DNA of 64,000 bases from an uncultured Clostridia bacterium (GTDB lineage Bacteria > Bacillota > Clostridia > Lachnospirales > Anaerotignaceae). How positions within the stretch are numbered: the first letter of the stretch is position 1; the number at the start of each line of letters is the position of its first letter. Of this stretch, positions 8,443-17,042 are shown piece after piece. Both the position numbers and the translations under genes were made by a program. The stretch covers positions 124,001-188,000 of the forward strand of contig CABSIK010000003.1 in NCBI GenBank assembly GCA_902477755.1. The letters are read 5' to 3'. Below the pieces are notes generated by a model. That model was not told where the DNA came from. It worked only from the letters and a program-made list of their open reading frames with translations, and did no database searches.

Positions 8443-9690
8443 CTATCGCATTACCGATAGAACCATTTTATCCTGCGCAATGGTATTTTGCAACAATTTT
8501 TCCAAATCCTTTTTGTGCAATTCTTTTGTCAGGCGGAAAAGATCGCTCAAATCCGCGTCAAAAGCCGTCATTTCGATCTGGGTCAAACCAATAGCAGAAA
8601 TAGACTGGAACAGCCGTAAGGTCTGCCCTACGGCCTTTTTCTGCAATCTGCGGAAATGATTTTCGTCAATGCCGTTCTGCTTCAGCCGTTTCCAGTGGGT
8701 CAAAAGCAGTTCTGCCGTTTCTTCTGCCTGTTCACCACTGCCCATGAAGGCACAGAAAGCAAAACCATTTCCACAGCTGTACATCCGTTCCAAAGGCACA
8801 TCCAGCAAATTCTTTTCATAAGCCTCCAAAAAGAATGGACTGCTTTCCCCTGCCCATAAATCCATCAAAAGCTCCATGGCAAGCTTCTCTCGCAAATTTC
8901 TTTCTCTCGGCTCCAATTTAAAGCCCACTTGAAATACAGGGCGACGCAGTCCCATGGCAACTTCTCGATACCGTTCCTGAATGGTGTCCGGTTCTTTGCA
9001 GTATACGATTTTTCCAGTGCTTTCTTTCTCCTGCACCAATGCCGTCGCCTCCATGATTTGATGCTCATCCACATCACCGGCGCAAATGAGCCAAAACTTC
9101 TGGGGCAAATAACAGGCATCATAAACTTTCCGCATCTTCTCCGCTGTGGTATGTTTCACGCTTTCTTCGGTACCTGCAACGGGAAAACGCACCGGATGCT
9201 TCTGGTACATCAAATCCACCATAGTTTCATAAGCTGCTCGATTGGCATCATCTTTTCCCATGCGGATTTCGCTTAGGATGATGCTTTTTTCCTTTTCCAC
9301 ATCTTCCTCCTGAAAACAAGGGTGCTGCACAAAATCCAGCAATAACCGGAGATTTTCCATAAAGTTTTCACGGCAGGAAAAATAGTAGACTGTTTTTTCC
9401 CCATCCGTAAAAGCATTGGCTGCCGCCCCCTGTTTGCCGAACTGAAAAAGGGCATCTCCCCAGCTTTGCTGGAACAGCTTATGCTCGATGAAATGGGCAA
9501 CACCTAAGGGGAAACGAATAGGCTTTTCGCTGTTTTCTCCCTGCCAACAAACATCGTTGGAACCGAAAGGCACCACCACCGCCGCAAATTTTTCTCCAAA
9601 CTGTTTTTTGGGGTAAATACAGCAGCGCATACCTGCCGCTGCCCGTTCCCGCAATATGGTTTCCCCCGCACCATGGCGCATCAATCCCAT
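8443..9690 (-). CDS. M16 family metallopeptidase, YmfH-like (intact zinc motif)
   Basis: A 415-residue M16 (pitrilysin/insulinase) protein. The inverted zinc motif HFIEH is at 66-70, and a matching EIRMGKDD segment (with the downstream Glu) follows about 75 residues later. Together with the upstream inactive homologue it matches the YmfF/YmfH pair of Firmicutes, in which one subunit keeps the catalytic motif. In Bacillus these have been linked to EF-P modification and swarming; that role is inferred by family only. The start ATG overlaps the upstream gene by 10 bases and has AGGAGG at good spacing. Confidence 0.88.
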   Translation of the reverse strand: MGLMRHGAGETILRERAAAGMRCCIYPKKQFGEKFAAVVVPFGSNDVCWQGENSEKPIRFPLGVAHFIEHKLFQQSWGDALFQFGKQGAAANAFTDGEKTVYYFSCRENFMENLRLLLDFVQHPCFQEEDVEKEKSIILSEIRMGKDDANRAAYETMVDLMYQKHPVRFPVAGTEESVKHTTAEKMRKVYDACYLPQKFWLICAGDVDEHQIMEATALVQEKESTGKIVYCKEPDTIQERYREVAMGLRRPVFQVGFKLEPRERNLREKLAMELLMDLWAGESSPFFLEAYEKNLLDVPLERMYSCGNGFAFCAFMGSGEQAEETAELLLTHWKRLKQNGIDENHFRRLQKKAVGQTLRLFQSISAIGLTQIEMTAFDADLSDLFRLTKELHKKDLEKLLQNTIAQDKMVLSVMR

Positions 9691-10934
9691 GAAAATTCCT
9701 CCTCTCCTGTCAAGGCGTACATTGTCCGCAATGTAAGATTTTGCGCTCGTTTGACCACATCTTCCACTGTCACATCTGCCAGTCTGCGGAGCATTTGTTC
9801 AGAATCCAGATTGGTACCAATGATTTCCTGTTCCGCCACATAGTCCATAATTTTCCATTGAGAATCGGAAATATCGGATATTTTCCGCCTTATTTGCTCC
9901 ACTGCATCCTGAAAATCTTCATTTTTGATGCCATTATCCGCCATATTCTGCAAAATTCGACAAACTTCTGAAGCTGTATGCTTCGCGTCTTTCCCTGCGA
10001 CCCCTGTCTGGACAAAAGCCAATCCTGTCATAGCGTCACATGTCATGGAAATATCGTAACACAAGCCCTGTTTTTCCCGAATTTCCTGAAACAGCAACCC
10101 ATTGCCGCCGCCCAGCACCTCACAAAGCACCCTGAGAGAAAGAAAGGCTCTGTCCCATGGATGGACGCCGGAATCAAAAGCCAGCACCAGTCTGGTCTGC
10201 CCCATATTGGCTTTTTCGGCAATTTTTCGGCAAGGAATTTCTTTATGGGGCTGTTGCTCAAATTCCCACAAACTTTTCCCCTGCAAAGAAAGTTCCCATT
10301 TCCATTTCTTCAACATCTGCCTGCCGTCGCTGTCACCGCAGACATAAAGATAAATCGGTGCATGTTGCAGCACTTCTTCGTAAAAGCTGCTGACATCCGC
10401 CGCTGTCAGTTTTTCCAGATCTTCCAGATACCCGTCAGCACAAATGCCTGCGCCTTCTCCTTCCGCCGCCAGTTCTCTGGCACGTTTTGCCGCAAAGGAG
10501 ATTTTGTCGTCTGCCTGTGCTTCTAATCGCCGTCTTAAAATAGCTTTACACCGCTCCACTGTTTCAGCCGGAAACTGCCCATCTGTCCGTTTCGGGCACT
10601 TCATCAACTGCATCAGAAAATCCAGCACTTCTTTTTCCGATACATGCTTGGAAACTTCCATGAAAAAGGACAGCCACCCTTCGCCGCCTTTTTTGATGAC
10701 CTGCACCTGCCACAGAGCGCCATAACATTCCTCTGCCGCCGCTACCACTGCTGTCACAGAAGGATATTTCTCCGTTCCTTTTTGGAGTACCTCTGCCAAC
10801 AGAGCCAGTTTTGTGGCGTTTTCCCGACGCAAAGGCACACGGAAAAAGCCCAGCAGAGCATTTGTTTTGAATTTCTTTCCATCTACGAAAAACATCCGGC
10901 ATTGTTCCACTTTCTTTGCCGTTGTATTCCTCAT
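9681..10934 (-). CDS. M16 family inactive peptidase homologue, YmfF-like
   Basis: A 417-residue M16-fold protein that lacks the HxxEH zinc motif. The expected position reads VVAAAEECYGALW, so it is a non-catalytic partner. The C-terminal half keeps the family pattern around LRVLCEVLGGGNGLLFQEIREKQGLCY. It is the first gene of the operon ymfF-like, ymfH-like, lgt; the overlap with the active subunit suggests a heterodimer. An AGGTGA site precedes the ATG at 10934. Confidence 0.87.
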   Translation of the reverse strand: MRNTTAKKVEQCRMFFVDGKKFKTNALLGFFRVPLRRENATKLALLAEVLQKGTEKYPSVTAVVAAAEECYGALWQVQVIKKGGEGWLSFFMEVSKHVSEKEVLDFLMQLMKCPKRTDGQFPAETVERCKAILRRRLEAQADDKISFAAKRARELAAEGEGAGICADGYLEDLEKLTAADVSSFYEEVLQHAPIYLYVCGDSDGRQMLKKWKWELSLQGKSLWEFEQQPHKEIPCRKIAEKANMGQTRLVLAFDSGVHPWDRAFLSLRVLCEVLGGGNGLLFQEIREKQGLCYDISMTCDAMTGLAFVQTGVAGKDAKHTASEVCRILQNMADNGIKNEDFQDAVEQIRRKISDISDSQWKIMDYVAEQEIIGTNLDSEQMLRRLADVTVEDVVKRAQNLTLRTMYALTGEEEFSWD

Positions 10935-11014
10935 GTAATCACCTCATTTTGGTTTCTTTCCTCCTATTCTTTCCCGAAAGAGGGGAAAAAATCCAAAAAA
11001 ACAGCAGAGCTATA

Positions 11015-11092
11015 CTTCATAAAAAACAAAGAAAGCCGCAATCCTTACATTAGAAAGGACTCCAGCTTTCTTATTTACCAAAGATTTTATCA
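11015..11092 (+). repeat. Dispersed hairpin repeat, copy A
   Basis: One of five related intergenic elements in the window. The 5' flank CTTCATAARAAAACAAAG is followed by a hairpin whose arms read GAAAGCCGCAATCCTT and AAAGGACTCCAGCTTTC, then TTATTT and AAGATTTTAT. T-rich flanks on both sides would let it stop transcription in either direction. This copy is the most diverged and lies between the LysR gene and the M16 operon. Confidence 0.7.
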
Positions 11093-11178
11093 GGACTTTT
11101 TTCTAAAACAGCTGCCGCAGTTCTTCTTCAAGGTAACAAAAGGAATATTTTAAGAGGAGCCTGCTTTTTCAGACTTTA

Positions 11179-11338
11179 CTATGCGTGATACTCGTTCATT
11201 CCATCCAGCAAATCCTTAAAATACTTCTTTTTTGCAAAAAAGGCAAGATGACTCAATTACTTTGGAGAAGTTGTTGGCGCCTTCTCCGTAAATATTCTGC
11301 TGTTCTCGTTCATCCACTATGGTGTCAATATTGGCCAT
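11179..11338 (-). pseudogene. Short gene relic of unknown family
   Basis: On the minus strand an ATG at 11338 opens a 40-residue frame beginning MANIDTIVDEREQQNIYG. It breaks at an A-rich run near 11230; the neighbouring frame continues as KKYFKDLLDGMNEYHA to a stop at 11179. There is no ribosome binding site. The first part vaguely recalls short phage proteins with an EReQ-YGd-NF pattern, but it is too short to assign. The rest of the 10935-11378 gap holds repeat copy A and nothing else I recognise. Confidence 0.25.
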
Positions 11339-11378
11339 AGGTAAATGTTACATAATTGCATTTGAAAGATGCATCTAT

Positions 11379-12266
11379 TTATTCTGGCCAATCCACTGCA
11401 AAATCCACAAAGGACTGACATGTCTGCCGAAACAGGCTATTTTGCAGATAAACGAAATTCAATTCCCGAAAAATATCAAAATTCAAAATTTCCAGAGGAA
11501 AAAGCCGTTTTTCTTCCAATTCCTGTTTTACTACTGGTTCATATAAAAACGTAATGCCTAAATTTGCTTCCGTCATGGCTTTGATGGCTTGAAAATTGCT
11601 GATTTCCTGCACCGCCGAATAACTATGTATGGTAAAGTTATTTTCTTTCAGCAGTTCTTCCAGAATGTCTCTTGTACCTGAACCAGCTTCTCGCAGAATC
11701 AGTGGTTCTTCATGGGTTTCCCATAACGAAATGGTTTTGCCTCGCAAAGGGCACGCCTTCCCACATACCCCCAAAAATCGTTCTCGTTTATAAAGGGTAA
11801 AATCATATTTTTCTTTATCAAAAAAACCTTCCACAATGGCAAAATCAATTTTGCCTTCTTCCATCATATGAAGCAGTTTTCCCGTATTATCCACTGTTAA
11901 ATGCAGGCGATATTGTGGATATTTCTGCAGAAAATCCACCATGATGGGCGGCAGCATATAATCCCCAATTGTCTTTGTGGCACCAATCCGCAGATGGATT
12001 TCTGTATCTTCTTCCCGTTTCATTTCCTGTAGAATTCCCTGAGCATTGGCTGTCATCTGCTGGGCAAGGCGCCGCAGGGTTTCCCCTTTTTCTGTCAGGC
12101 GCAGCACTTTTCCCTGATAAGAAAACAGCCGGCAGCCGTAATATTCCTCCAGCCAGCGAATTTGCTGGGTCACAGCTGGCTGGGTAATATGCAGGGTTTC
12201 TGCCGTTTTGGTATAATTCATTTTTTCACAGAGCGCCAGAAAGGTCTCCACACGATTGTCCAGCAT
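11379..12266 (-). CDS. LysR-family transcriptional regulator
   Basis: A 295-residue regulator. The N-terminal winged helix-turn-helix (about 1-60) reads FLALCEKMNYTKTAETLHIT then QPAVTQQIRWLE, a classic LysR pattern, and is joined by a helix to a periplasmic-binding-like effector domain (about 90-295) containing LRIGATKTIGDYMLPP. The ATG at 12266 is preferred over an upstream ATG at 12362 because it has GGGGAG eight bases upstream and fits the family length. It stands alone, so the usual divergent-target clue is missing. Sequence around the effector pocket resembles the CysL/CbbR group, but the ligand is not predictable. Confidence 0.9.
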   Translation of the reverse strand: MLDNRVETFLALCEKMNYTKTAETLHITQPAVTQQIRWLEEYYGCRLFSYQGKVLRLTEKGETLRRLAQQMTANAQGILQEMKREEDTEIHLRIGATKTIGDYMLPPIMVDFLQKYPQYRLHLTVDNTGKLLHMMEEGKIDFAIVEGFFDKEKYDFTLYKRERFLGVCGKACPLRGKTISLWETHEEPLILREAGSGTRDILEELLKENNFTIHSYSAVQEISNFQAIKAMTEANLGITFLYEPVVKQELEEKRLFPLEILNFDIFRELNFVYLQNSLFRQTCQSFVDFAVDWPE

Positions 12267-12296
12267 GATGTTCTCCCCTTTCAAAACTTTTCCTCC

Positions 12297-12302
12297 ATCA
12301 TA
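12297..12302 (-). promoter_or_regulatory. Extended -10 of the LysR gene
   Basis: Minus-strand ATGGTATGAT sits about 30 bases upstream of the LysR start. The -35 region (TTTTTC) is poor. Confidence 0.45.
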
Positions 12303-12318
12303 CCATATTTCTGTCCAT

Positions 12319-12352
12319 GAAAAAAGCAGAGAAACCATTTGGTCTCTCTGCT
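12319..12352 (-). terminator. Terminator of the DUF6612-like lipoprotein gene
   Basis: The hairpin GCAGAGAGACC / GGTTTCTCTGC on the minus strand, followed by a T tract, lies 14 bases after the stop codon. Confidence 0.85.
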
Positions 12353-12364
12353 TCAAATTCATTT

Positions 12365-13183
12365 TTATGCTGCTGCCAATGCTTCTGCAGGTACTTCAAA
12401 GTCAGGTACCGCATCAAAGTTACTGCATGTCATGTGTACCAAAGTTTTGGAAATAGTCACGGGATTTTCTTCTCCACCGCTCATGACATCCATAATGCCC
12501 TGCATCATTGCTGTCATATCCAGTTCATACTGCATCACATAACCATCGTCGCTGATCCACAATTTTACGGGCATGCCTTCTACGCTGTCCATAAGGGTAA
12601 CAAGATCATCTGCGGAGATGCCCAGACCAGCAGTTGTAGACTCAATACCGGAGTTTTTCAAAGCTTCTTCCATAGCGTCGCCTGTCAACAGACCTTCAAT
12701 CACGGTTGTCTTGGTACCATTGATTTCTTCTGTACCTGTTGCTGTAAAGGCACTGATATTCTTCAGATACAGATCCATATTTTGTCCTGCGTTGTACTGA
12801 GAAATGTCTGTGCTTGCCATAGGCTGGTGAATCCATTCTCCGTCTACCTGCATATATGCATCTACTGTATCACCGTTTTGTACCGCATACATTTCATATG
12901 ACTGCATTGCTTCATCATTGATTGTCGTACTGATGGTCATGTTGGTCTTGAAGGGGTCCAGCTTCAAATCCATATCAGATTTTACCACAGACTTCAAGGA
13001 TTCTTCTTCATAAGCCATGTCCATCTGCACTTCCATCTGTGCAGACATGCTTGTCACCTGTACCATAGTATCATTTGCTTTCTGCAGCAATGCCTCTACG
13101 TCTGTTGACTGCTTCGCACCGCAGCCTGCTGCTGTAGCTGCCATTGCCAGTACCATAGCTAATGCAAAAATTCTTTTTTTCAT
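12365..13183 (-). CDS. DUF6612-like lipoprotein
   Basis: A 272-residue secreted lipoprotein with a basic N-terminus, hydrophobic core and lipobox AAGC (Cys21). The mature part is rich in Thr, Met and acidic residues and begins with a helix (VEALLQKANDTMVQVTSMSA) followed by long beta-rich repeats (MEVQMDMAYEEES, VDAYMQVDGEWIH, VKLWISDDGYVMQYELDM). This is the pattern of LolA/LppX-fold DUF6612 proteins of Firmicutes. No enzyme motif is visible; the function is unknown. RBS AAGGAGG. A decayed partial duplicate lies directly upstream, with the same promoter block. Confidence 0.82.
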   Translation of the reverse strand: MKKRIFALAMVLAMAATAAGCGAKQSTDVEALLQKANDTMVQVTSMSAQMEVQMDMAYEEESLKSVVKSDMDLKLDPFKTNMTISTTINDEAMQSYEMYAVQNGDTVDAYMQVDGEWIHQPMASTDISQYNAGQNMDLYLKNISAFTATGTEEINGTKTTVIEGLLTGDAMEEALKNSGIESTTAGLGISADDLVTLMDSVEGMPVKLWISDDGYVMQYELDMTAMMQGIMDVMSGGEENPVTISKTLVHMTCSNFDAVPDFEVPAEALAAA

Positions 13184-13224
13184 TTACCCGTCCTCCTTAA
13201 ATTTGTCGGTTTTGCTTTTTCTGC

Positions 13225-13230
13225 ATCATA
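13225..13230 (-). promoter_or_regulatory. Extended -10 of the DUF6612-like gene
   Basis: Minus-strand TGTGGTATGAT about 45 bases upstream of the start. The surrounding block (13223-13254) is repeated almost unchanged at 13626-13654 upstream of the decayed copy. Confidence 0.5.
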
Positions 13231-13361
13231 CCACAAAAAACATATGTCTGTCTGCAAATTTTCATTTCAGTAAGAAATTCTTAAAAGAACATTAGGATTT
13301 TTTCATGAATATCTAATTTTATGCTTCTTTTTTCAAACAATCCATATAAAAGCAGTATGTA

Positions 13362-13587
13362 TTACATCATTTTCTGCCAAAATTCCTCAAATTCCAATGC
13401 TCCTGACGTAATTTCTTTCGGTATTTCAAAATCAGATATCTCGTTGAAATTACTGCATGTCACCCGCAGTTTTGTTTTTACGATTGTCTGGAAGTTTTCT
13501 TCTGTGCCGCTGAGATTGTCCAGAGCTGCCTGCTGGCATAACTGCCGCTGTCAAAATGCCTGCAATGATTTTTCCTCCGATAATCAT
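13362..13587 (-). pseudogene. Decayed, internally deleted tandem copy of the DUF6612-like lipoprotein gene
   Basis: The minus-strand ATG at 13587 follows AGGGGG and opens a signal-peptide-like frame (MIIGGKIIAGILTAAVMPAG). In the neighbouring frame the sequence reads LSGTEENFQTIVKTKLRV then TCSNFNEISDFEIP and stops at 13362. This aligns with the C-terminus of the intact neighbour (GGEENPVTISKTLVH, TCSNFDAVPDFEVP). The middle of the gene, about 200 codons, is gone and the two ends are out of frame. The promoter block with TGTGGTATGAT is also duplicated. It explains most of the 13184-13679 gap. Confidence 0.75.
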
Positions 13588-13679
13588 ATTTTTGCCCCCT
13601 TGATTCCATTAAACTCTGGCTTTTCGTATCATACCACAAAAACAGATGTCCGTATATAATACCAAGAGCTTTTCACGTT

Positions 13680-14330
13680 TCATTGAGTTTTTTTCTTCTG
13701 CAATGCCTGACCGCCTGTGCAGTAGGGAAACAAGAAACATTCTGCACATTTGGGTCTGCGCGCAATACAGATCTTCCTGCCGTGGGCAATCATCTGGGTA
13801 TTGATGTCAATCCATTTATCTTTCGGCACAATTTTCATCAGATCAAATTCAATCTTCACAGGGTCTTGATTTTTTGTCAATCCCAGCAGATTAGACACCC
13901 GTTTTACATGGGTATCCACTACAATGCTTGGGATGCCATACCAGTTGCCTCTCACCACATTGGCTGTTTTTCTTCCCACACCAGCCAGAGAAGTCAACGC
14001 ATCCAGATCGGAAGGGACTTCGCCGCCAAATTCCGTCAGCAGCTTCTGACAGCAGGCAATGATATTTTTTGCTTTATTGTGATAAAAGCCAATGGAATGG
14101 ATATCCTGTTCCAGTTCTGCCTGATTTGCCTCTGCAAAAGCCTGAATAGAAGTATATTTCTGGAACAGATCTTTTGTAACCAGATTCACCCTGTCATCTG
14201 TGCACTGGGCAGACATGATGGTGGCAATGAGCAGCTGCCAAGGGTTTTCGTGATTGAGATAACATTTTGTAGGGCCGTAGTACTCCCGCAATAAATCCAG
14301 TATGATGGTAACTTTTTCTTTTTTTGTCAT
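13680..14330 (-). CDS. nth: Endonuclease III (DNA glycosylase/AP lyase)
   Basis: Base-excision repair enzyme of 216 residues that removes oxidised pyrimidines and nicks the abasic site. The helix-hairpin-helix LAGVGRKTANVV (115-126) holds the catalytic Lys121, and the catalytic Asp139 is in VVDTHVKR. The C-terminal cluster loop has four Cys in the C-x6-C-x2-C-x5-C spacing that binds a 4Fe-4S cluster. Length and motifs are canonical. It is a single gene behind a perfect TATAAT. Confidence 0.97.
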   Translation of the reverse strand: MTKKEKVTIILDLLREYYGPTKCYLNHENPWQLLIATIMSAQCTDDRVNLVTKDLFQKYTSIQAFAEANQAELEQDIHSIGFYHNKAKNIIACCQKLLTEFGGEVPSDLDALTSLAGVGRKTANVVRGNWYGIPSIVVDTHVKRVSNLLGLTKNQDPVKIEFDLMKIVPKDKWIDINTQMIAHGRKICIARRPKCAECFLFPYCTGGQALQKKKTQ

Positions 14331-14456
14331 ATTCTTTTACTCCTTCCCGAAAAAGAAACATTTCCCACAAACAAATAGGATTTCCCGAGAAATATTTCCC
14401 AAAGTCTTTTATTTTCATGATTTCTGTCTTTTTATCCATAAAAAATGTCGTATTTT

Positions 14457-14462
14457 ATTATA
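14457..14462 (-). promoter_or_regulatory. Extended -10 of nth
   Basis: Minus-strand ATGGTATAAT about 125 bases upstream of the nth start; no good -35 box. The remainder of the 14331-14626 gap holds the divergent promoter of the YkvI-like gene. Confidence 0.45.
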
Positions 14463-14543
14463 CCATAGATTCTTGCCAGATGAAAACATCTATTATGCAT
14501 ACCGTATACACAAATAAAGCATCGTGCATTTTCCGTATTTGCA

Positions 14544-14571
14544 TTGACTTTGCATATTTTCCCAGTATAAT
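14544..14571 (+). promoter_or_regulatory. Sigma-A promoter of the YkvI-like gene
   Basis: TTGACT (14544-14549), 16 bases, TATAAT (14566-14571); the start codon is 56 bases downstream. Confidence 0.75.
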
Positions 14572-14626
14572 GAGATTCATTCATATTAATTTTCAATTCA
14601 TTTTTATTCATTAAAGAGGTGGTATT

Positions 14627-15778
14627 ATGGCAACAAGCAACAAAGACTTCCGCACCTCTGGGGCACTGAAAATACTGCTTCCCGGCATTGTATTGCAGTC
14701 TGTCCTCATGGGCGGCGGATACGCTACAGGGCGTGAAATCATTGAATACGGCGGCAAGTTTGGCGCATACGGCTGGGTATCTGGTGTGTTTACATTTTTT
14801 ACCTTTGCGGTTATCGCTGTTCTGACTTTTGAACTGGCGCGCATCTATCGTATTTATGATTATAAATCCATCTTGAAACAGATCATTGGCAAGGCATGGC
14901 CAATTTATGATATTTTATACGTTATTCTGTTATTTTTGATCATCTCCATCATGGCTTCTGCCACCGGTGAAATCTTACAGCAGACCATCGGCCTGAACTA
15001 TATGGTAGGCGTTGTCATACTGATTTTGATCGTTGCATTCCTGAATTTCTTCGGCAGTGCATTCATCGCAAAATTTGAAACTTACGGCACCATTGCCCTT
15101 TATGCGGCATACATCGTTTTCACCATCATGGTGATCACAGCCAACAAAGACAACATTGCCACTGTCATGGCAACACGGGACACCAGCTATGTGGAAAACA
15201 CAACATGGCCTCTGGTAATACTGACAGGTATCATTTACGCATCTTACAACCTGTCTGCCATCCCTGCTGGTCTGTTCACACTGCGTGCCCAGACAAAACG
15301 AAGTGAATCCATCATTTCCGGCATCATCGGTGCATTGCTCATGACAATCCCTTGGTTCCTCACATACTTCGCAGTTATGGGGTACTATCCCGATGACACC
15401 ATCATTGGCGCATCCGTTCCCTGGTTGGTAATGCTTCAATCCGTTTCCGACAGCAATATTCCTGTTTTGGTATTCGGTGTTGTAGCTGGCTGGACATTGA
15501 TCGAAACAGCTACCGGCATGATCCATGCTTTACTGGAACGTCTGGATCACAGCCTGGAAGAAAAAAATCAGGAACCGCTTTCTCCTAAGAAACGCGGCAT
15601 CATTACAGCAGCGATTCTGGTTGTAGCGATTTTCTTCTCTAAAATCGGTATCATCAATCTGATCAGCATGGGCTACTCTGCACTTGCTTATGGCTTCATT
15701 CTGGTTTACCTGCTGCCACTGCTGACTGTTGGTCTGTACAAAGTCATCAAAAACGGCAAGGTACCCAAAAAGAACTGA
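14627..15778 (+). CDS. YkvI-family membrane transporter-like protein
   Basis: A 383-residue integral membrane protein with about ten hydrophobic segments. The N-terminal segment PGIVLQSVLMGGGYATGREI carries a conserved glycine-rich unwound-helix motif of the kind found in LeuT-fold (APC-like) amino-acid carriers, and the protein matches the YkvI family in length and layout. The substrate is unknown. RBS AGAGGTGG. It is followed by a terminator and, 95 bases on, by an aminotransferase gene on the same strand, which may hint at an amino-acid or amine substrate. Confidence 0.82.
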   Translation: MATSNKDFRTSGALKILLPGIVLQSVLMGGGYATGREIIEYGGKFGAYGWVSGVFTFFTFAVIAVLTFELARIYRIYDYKSILKQIIGKAWPIYDILYVILLFLIISIMASATGEILQQTIGLNYMVGVVILILIVAFLNFFGSAFIAKFETYGTIALYAAYIVFTIMVITANKDNIATVMATRDTSYVENTTWPLVILTGIIYASYNLSAIPAGLFTLRAQTKRSESIISGIIGALLMTIPWFLTYFAVMGYYPDDTIIGASVPWLVMLQSVSDSNIPVLVFGVVAGWTLIETATGMIHALLERLDHSLEEKNQEPLSPKKRGIITAAILVVAIFFSKIGIINLISMGYSALAYGFILVYLLPLLTVGLYKVIKNGKVPKKN

Positions 15779-15789
15779 TTTTGCTTCCA

Positions 15790-15821
15790 AAACACGACAT
15801 TCTTCCGGATGTCGTGTTTTT
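15790..15821 (+). terminator. Terminator after the YkvI-like gene
   Basis: Perfect 10-bp stem AACACGACAT / ATGTCGTGTT (15791-15800 with 15809-15818) ending in a T run. Confidence 0.88.
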
Positions 15822-15872
15822 CATCGAGTTTGACGATTTGAGATTTGACGATATTTTTAGGAGGTATTTCTT

Positions 15873-16970
15873 ATGAACTTGAGAATTAATCGCAGCATTG
15901 CAGAACAGACAAAAGTCAGCTATGCCATCGAATCTGCAGGTCCATTGCCTTACGATATCGACTGCGGCGAAGGCATCAACACCGTTATGGTACCCCCTGC
16001 AGCCAAAGCAGCCTTCAAAGAACTGGATTTTGAAATGATGCGTCCTTACCCACACTCTGTAGATGTCAAAGACAGCATCATCCAGTACTGGAAAGATTAC
16101 TGTCCGCTGAACTACAAACGGATCGTTCTTTGTGACGGTTCTGTGGGCGGATTATACCTGCTCAATCGTCTGTTTCTGGAAAAAGGTGACTCCGTATTGG
16201 GTATTGCTCCCCAGTTCTCCGAATATGTAACAGACGTTAGAATGTATGGCACCCATGTTACTGGTGTACCTCTGAAAAAAGAAAACAACTATCGTTTCTC
16301 CGTAGAAGACCTTTTATCAGCTCTGACTCCGGCACACAAACTCATTTACATCGACAATCCCAACAACCCCACCGGACAGGCAATCCCTCTGGCAGACATC
16401 GAAACCATTCTGACTGTTGCAAACAACAACGGAACTGCTGTCATCATCGACGAAGCTTACGGCGAATATATTCCCAAGGAAAACTCCGCTGTTTCTCTGT
16501 TGGATAAATACGAAAATCTCATTGTGGCGAGAACATTCTCTAAGGGCTTTGGTCTGGCTGGACTGCGTGCCGGTTATATTCTGATTCCCGAATGTCTGGC
16601 ACCTTACATTGCCAACATCACAAACCCCTACTGCATGACGGAATTTTCCAGAAGCGTTGCTGCAAAAACCATTCTGGATGAATCTTTCCTGGAAATCCTT
16701 CAGAGCAAGACTGCGGAAATGAAAAGACAACTGTACCGCCCTTGGAAAAATCTTTCCATTGCCCATACCTGTGATACAGTCTCCATCAGTATGGTCACCC
16801 ATCAGAACCCTGACATCGATCTGGCAGCAGAATTTGCAAAACGGCGAATTCTGGTCATTTCCGGCAATGATTTTGAGAATATCGGTCAAAATTCCGTTCG
16901 TCTACGTGTGCCGGAAGAAAAGAACATGCCAGCTGTTTTAAAAGCCATGGAAGAAATCGACCAACTATAA
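15873..16970 (+). CDS. PLP-dependent aminotransferase, HisC-like (fold type I)
   Basis: A 365-residue class I/II aminotransferase. Visible PLP-site residues are the NPNNPTG motif at 162-168, Asp193 in IIDEAYGEY, and the Schiff-base Lys224 in TFSKGFGLAGLRAGY. The layout is that of histidinol-phosphate aminotransferase and related decarboxylases (CobD-like). It is not in a his operon, so histidine synthesis is not supported by context; an aromatic or other amino-acid substrate is equally possible. RBS AGGAGG seven bases before ATG. It may be expressed with the YkvI-like transporter by read-through. Confidence 0.85.
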   Translation: MNLRINRSIAEQTKVSYAIESAGPLPYDIDCGEGINTVMVPPAAKAAFKELDFEMMRPYPHSVDVKDSIIQYWKDYCPLNYKRIVLCDGSVGGLYLLNRLFLEKGDSVLGIAPQFSEYVTDVRMYGTHVTGVPLKKENNYRFSVEDLLSALTPAHKLIYIDNPNNPTGQAIPLADIETILTVANNNGTAVIIDEAYGEYIPKENSAVSLLDKYENLIVARTFSKGFGLAGLRAGYILIPECLAPYIANITNPYCMTEFSRSVAAKTILDESFLEILQSKTAEMKRQLYRPWKNLSIAHTCDTVSISMVTHQNPDIDLAAEFAKRRILVISGNDFENIGQNSVRLRVPEEKNMPAVLKAMEEIDQL

Positions 16971-16991
16971 CAAACTTTTTCAAACTCTGCG

Positions 16992-17020
16992 TTGACAAAG
17001 ATTTTGTCCTATACTATGAT
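16992..17020 (+). promoter_or_regulatory. Sigma-A promoter of the Fur-family gene
   Basis: Perfect TTGACA (16992-16997), 17 bases, TATGAT (17015-17020). It rules out any upstream translation start within this stretch. Confidence 0.85.
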
Positions 17021-17042
17021 GGACAGAAGAAAGGATTGGTGT

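Noticed and set aside
9681..10934. A second catalytic M16 peptidase
   Set aside because: The HxxEH zinc motif is missing, so it is called an inactive partner.
13321..13659. A 112-codon plus-strand frame
   Set aside because: It is the antisense of the decayed lipoprotein copy; no start site.
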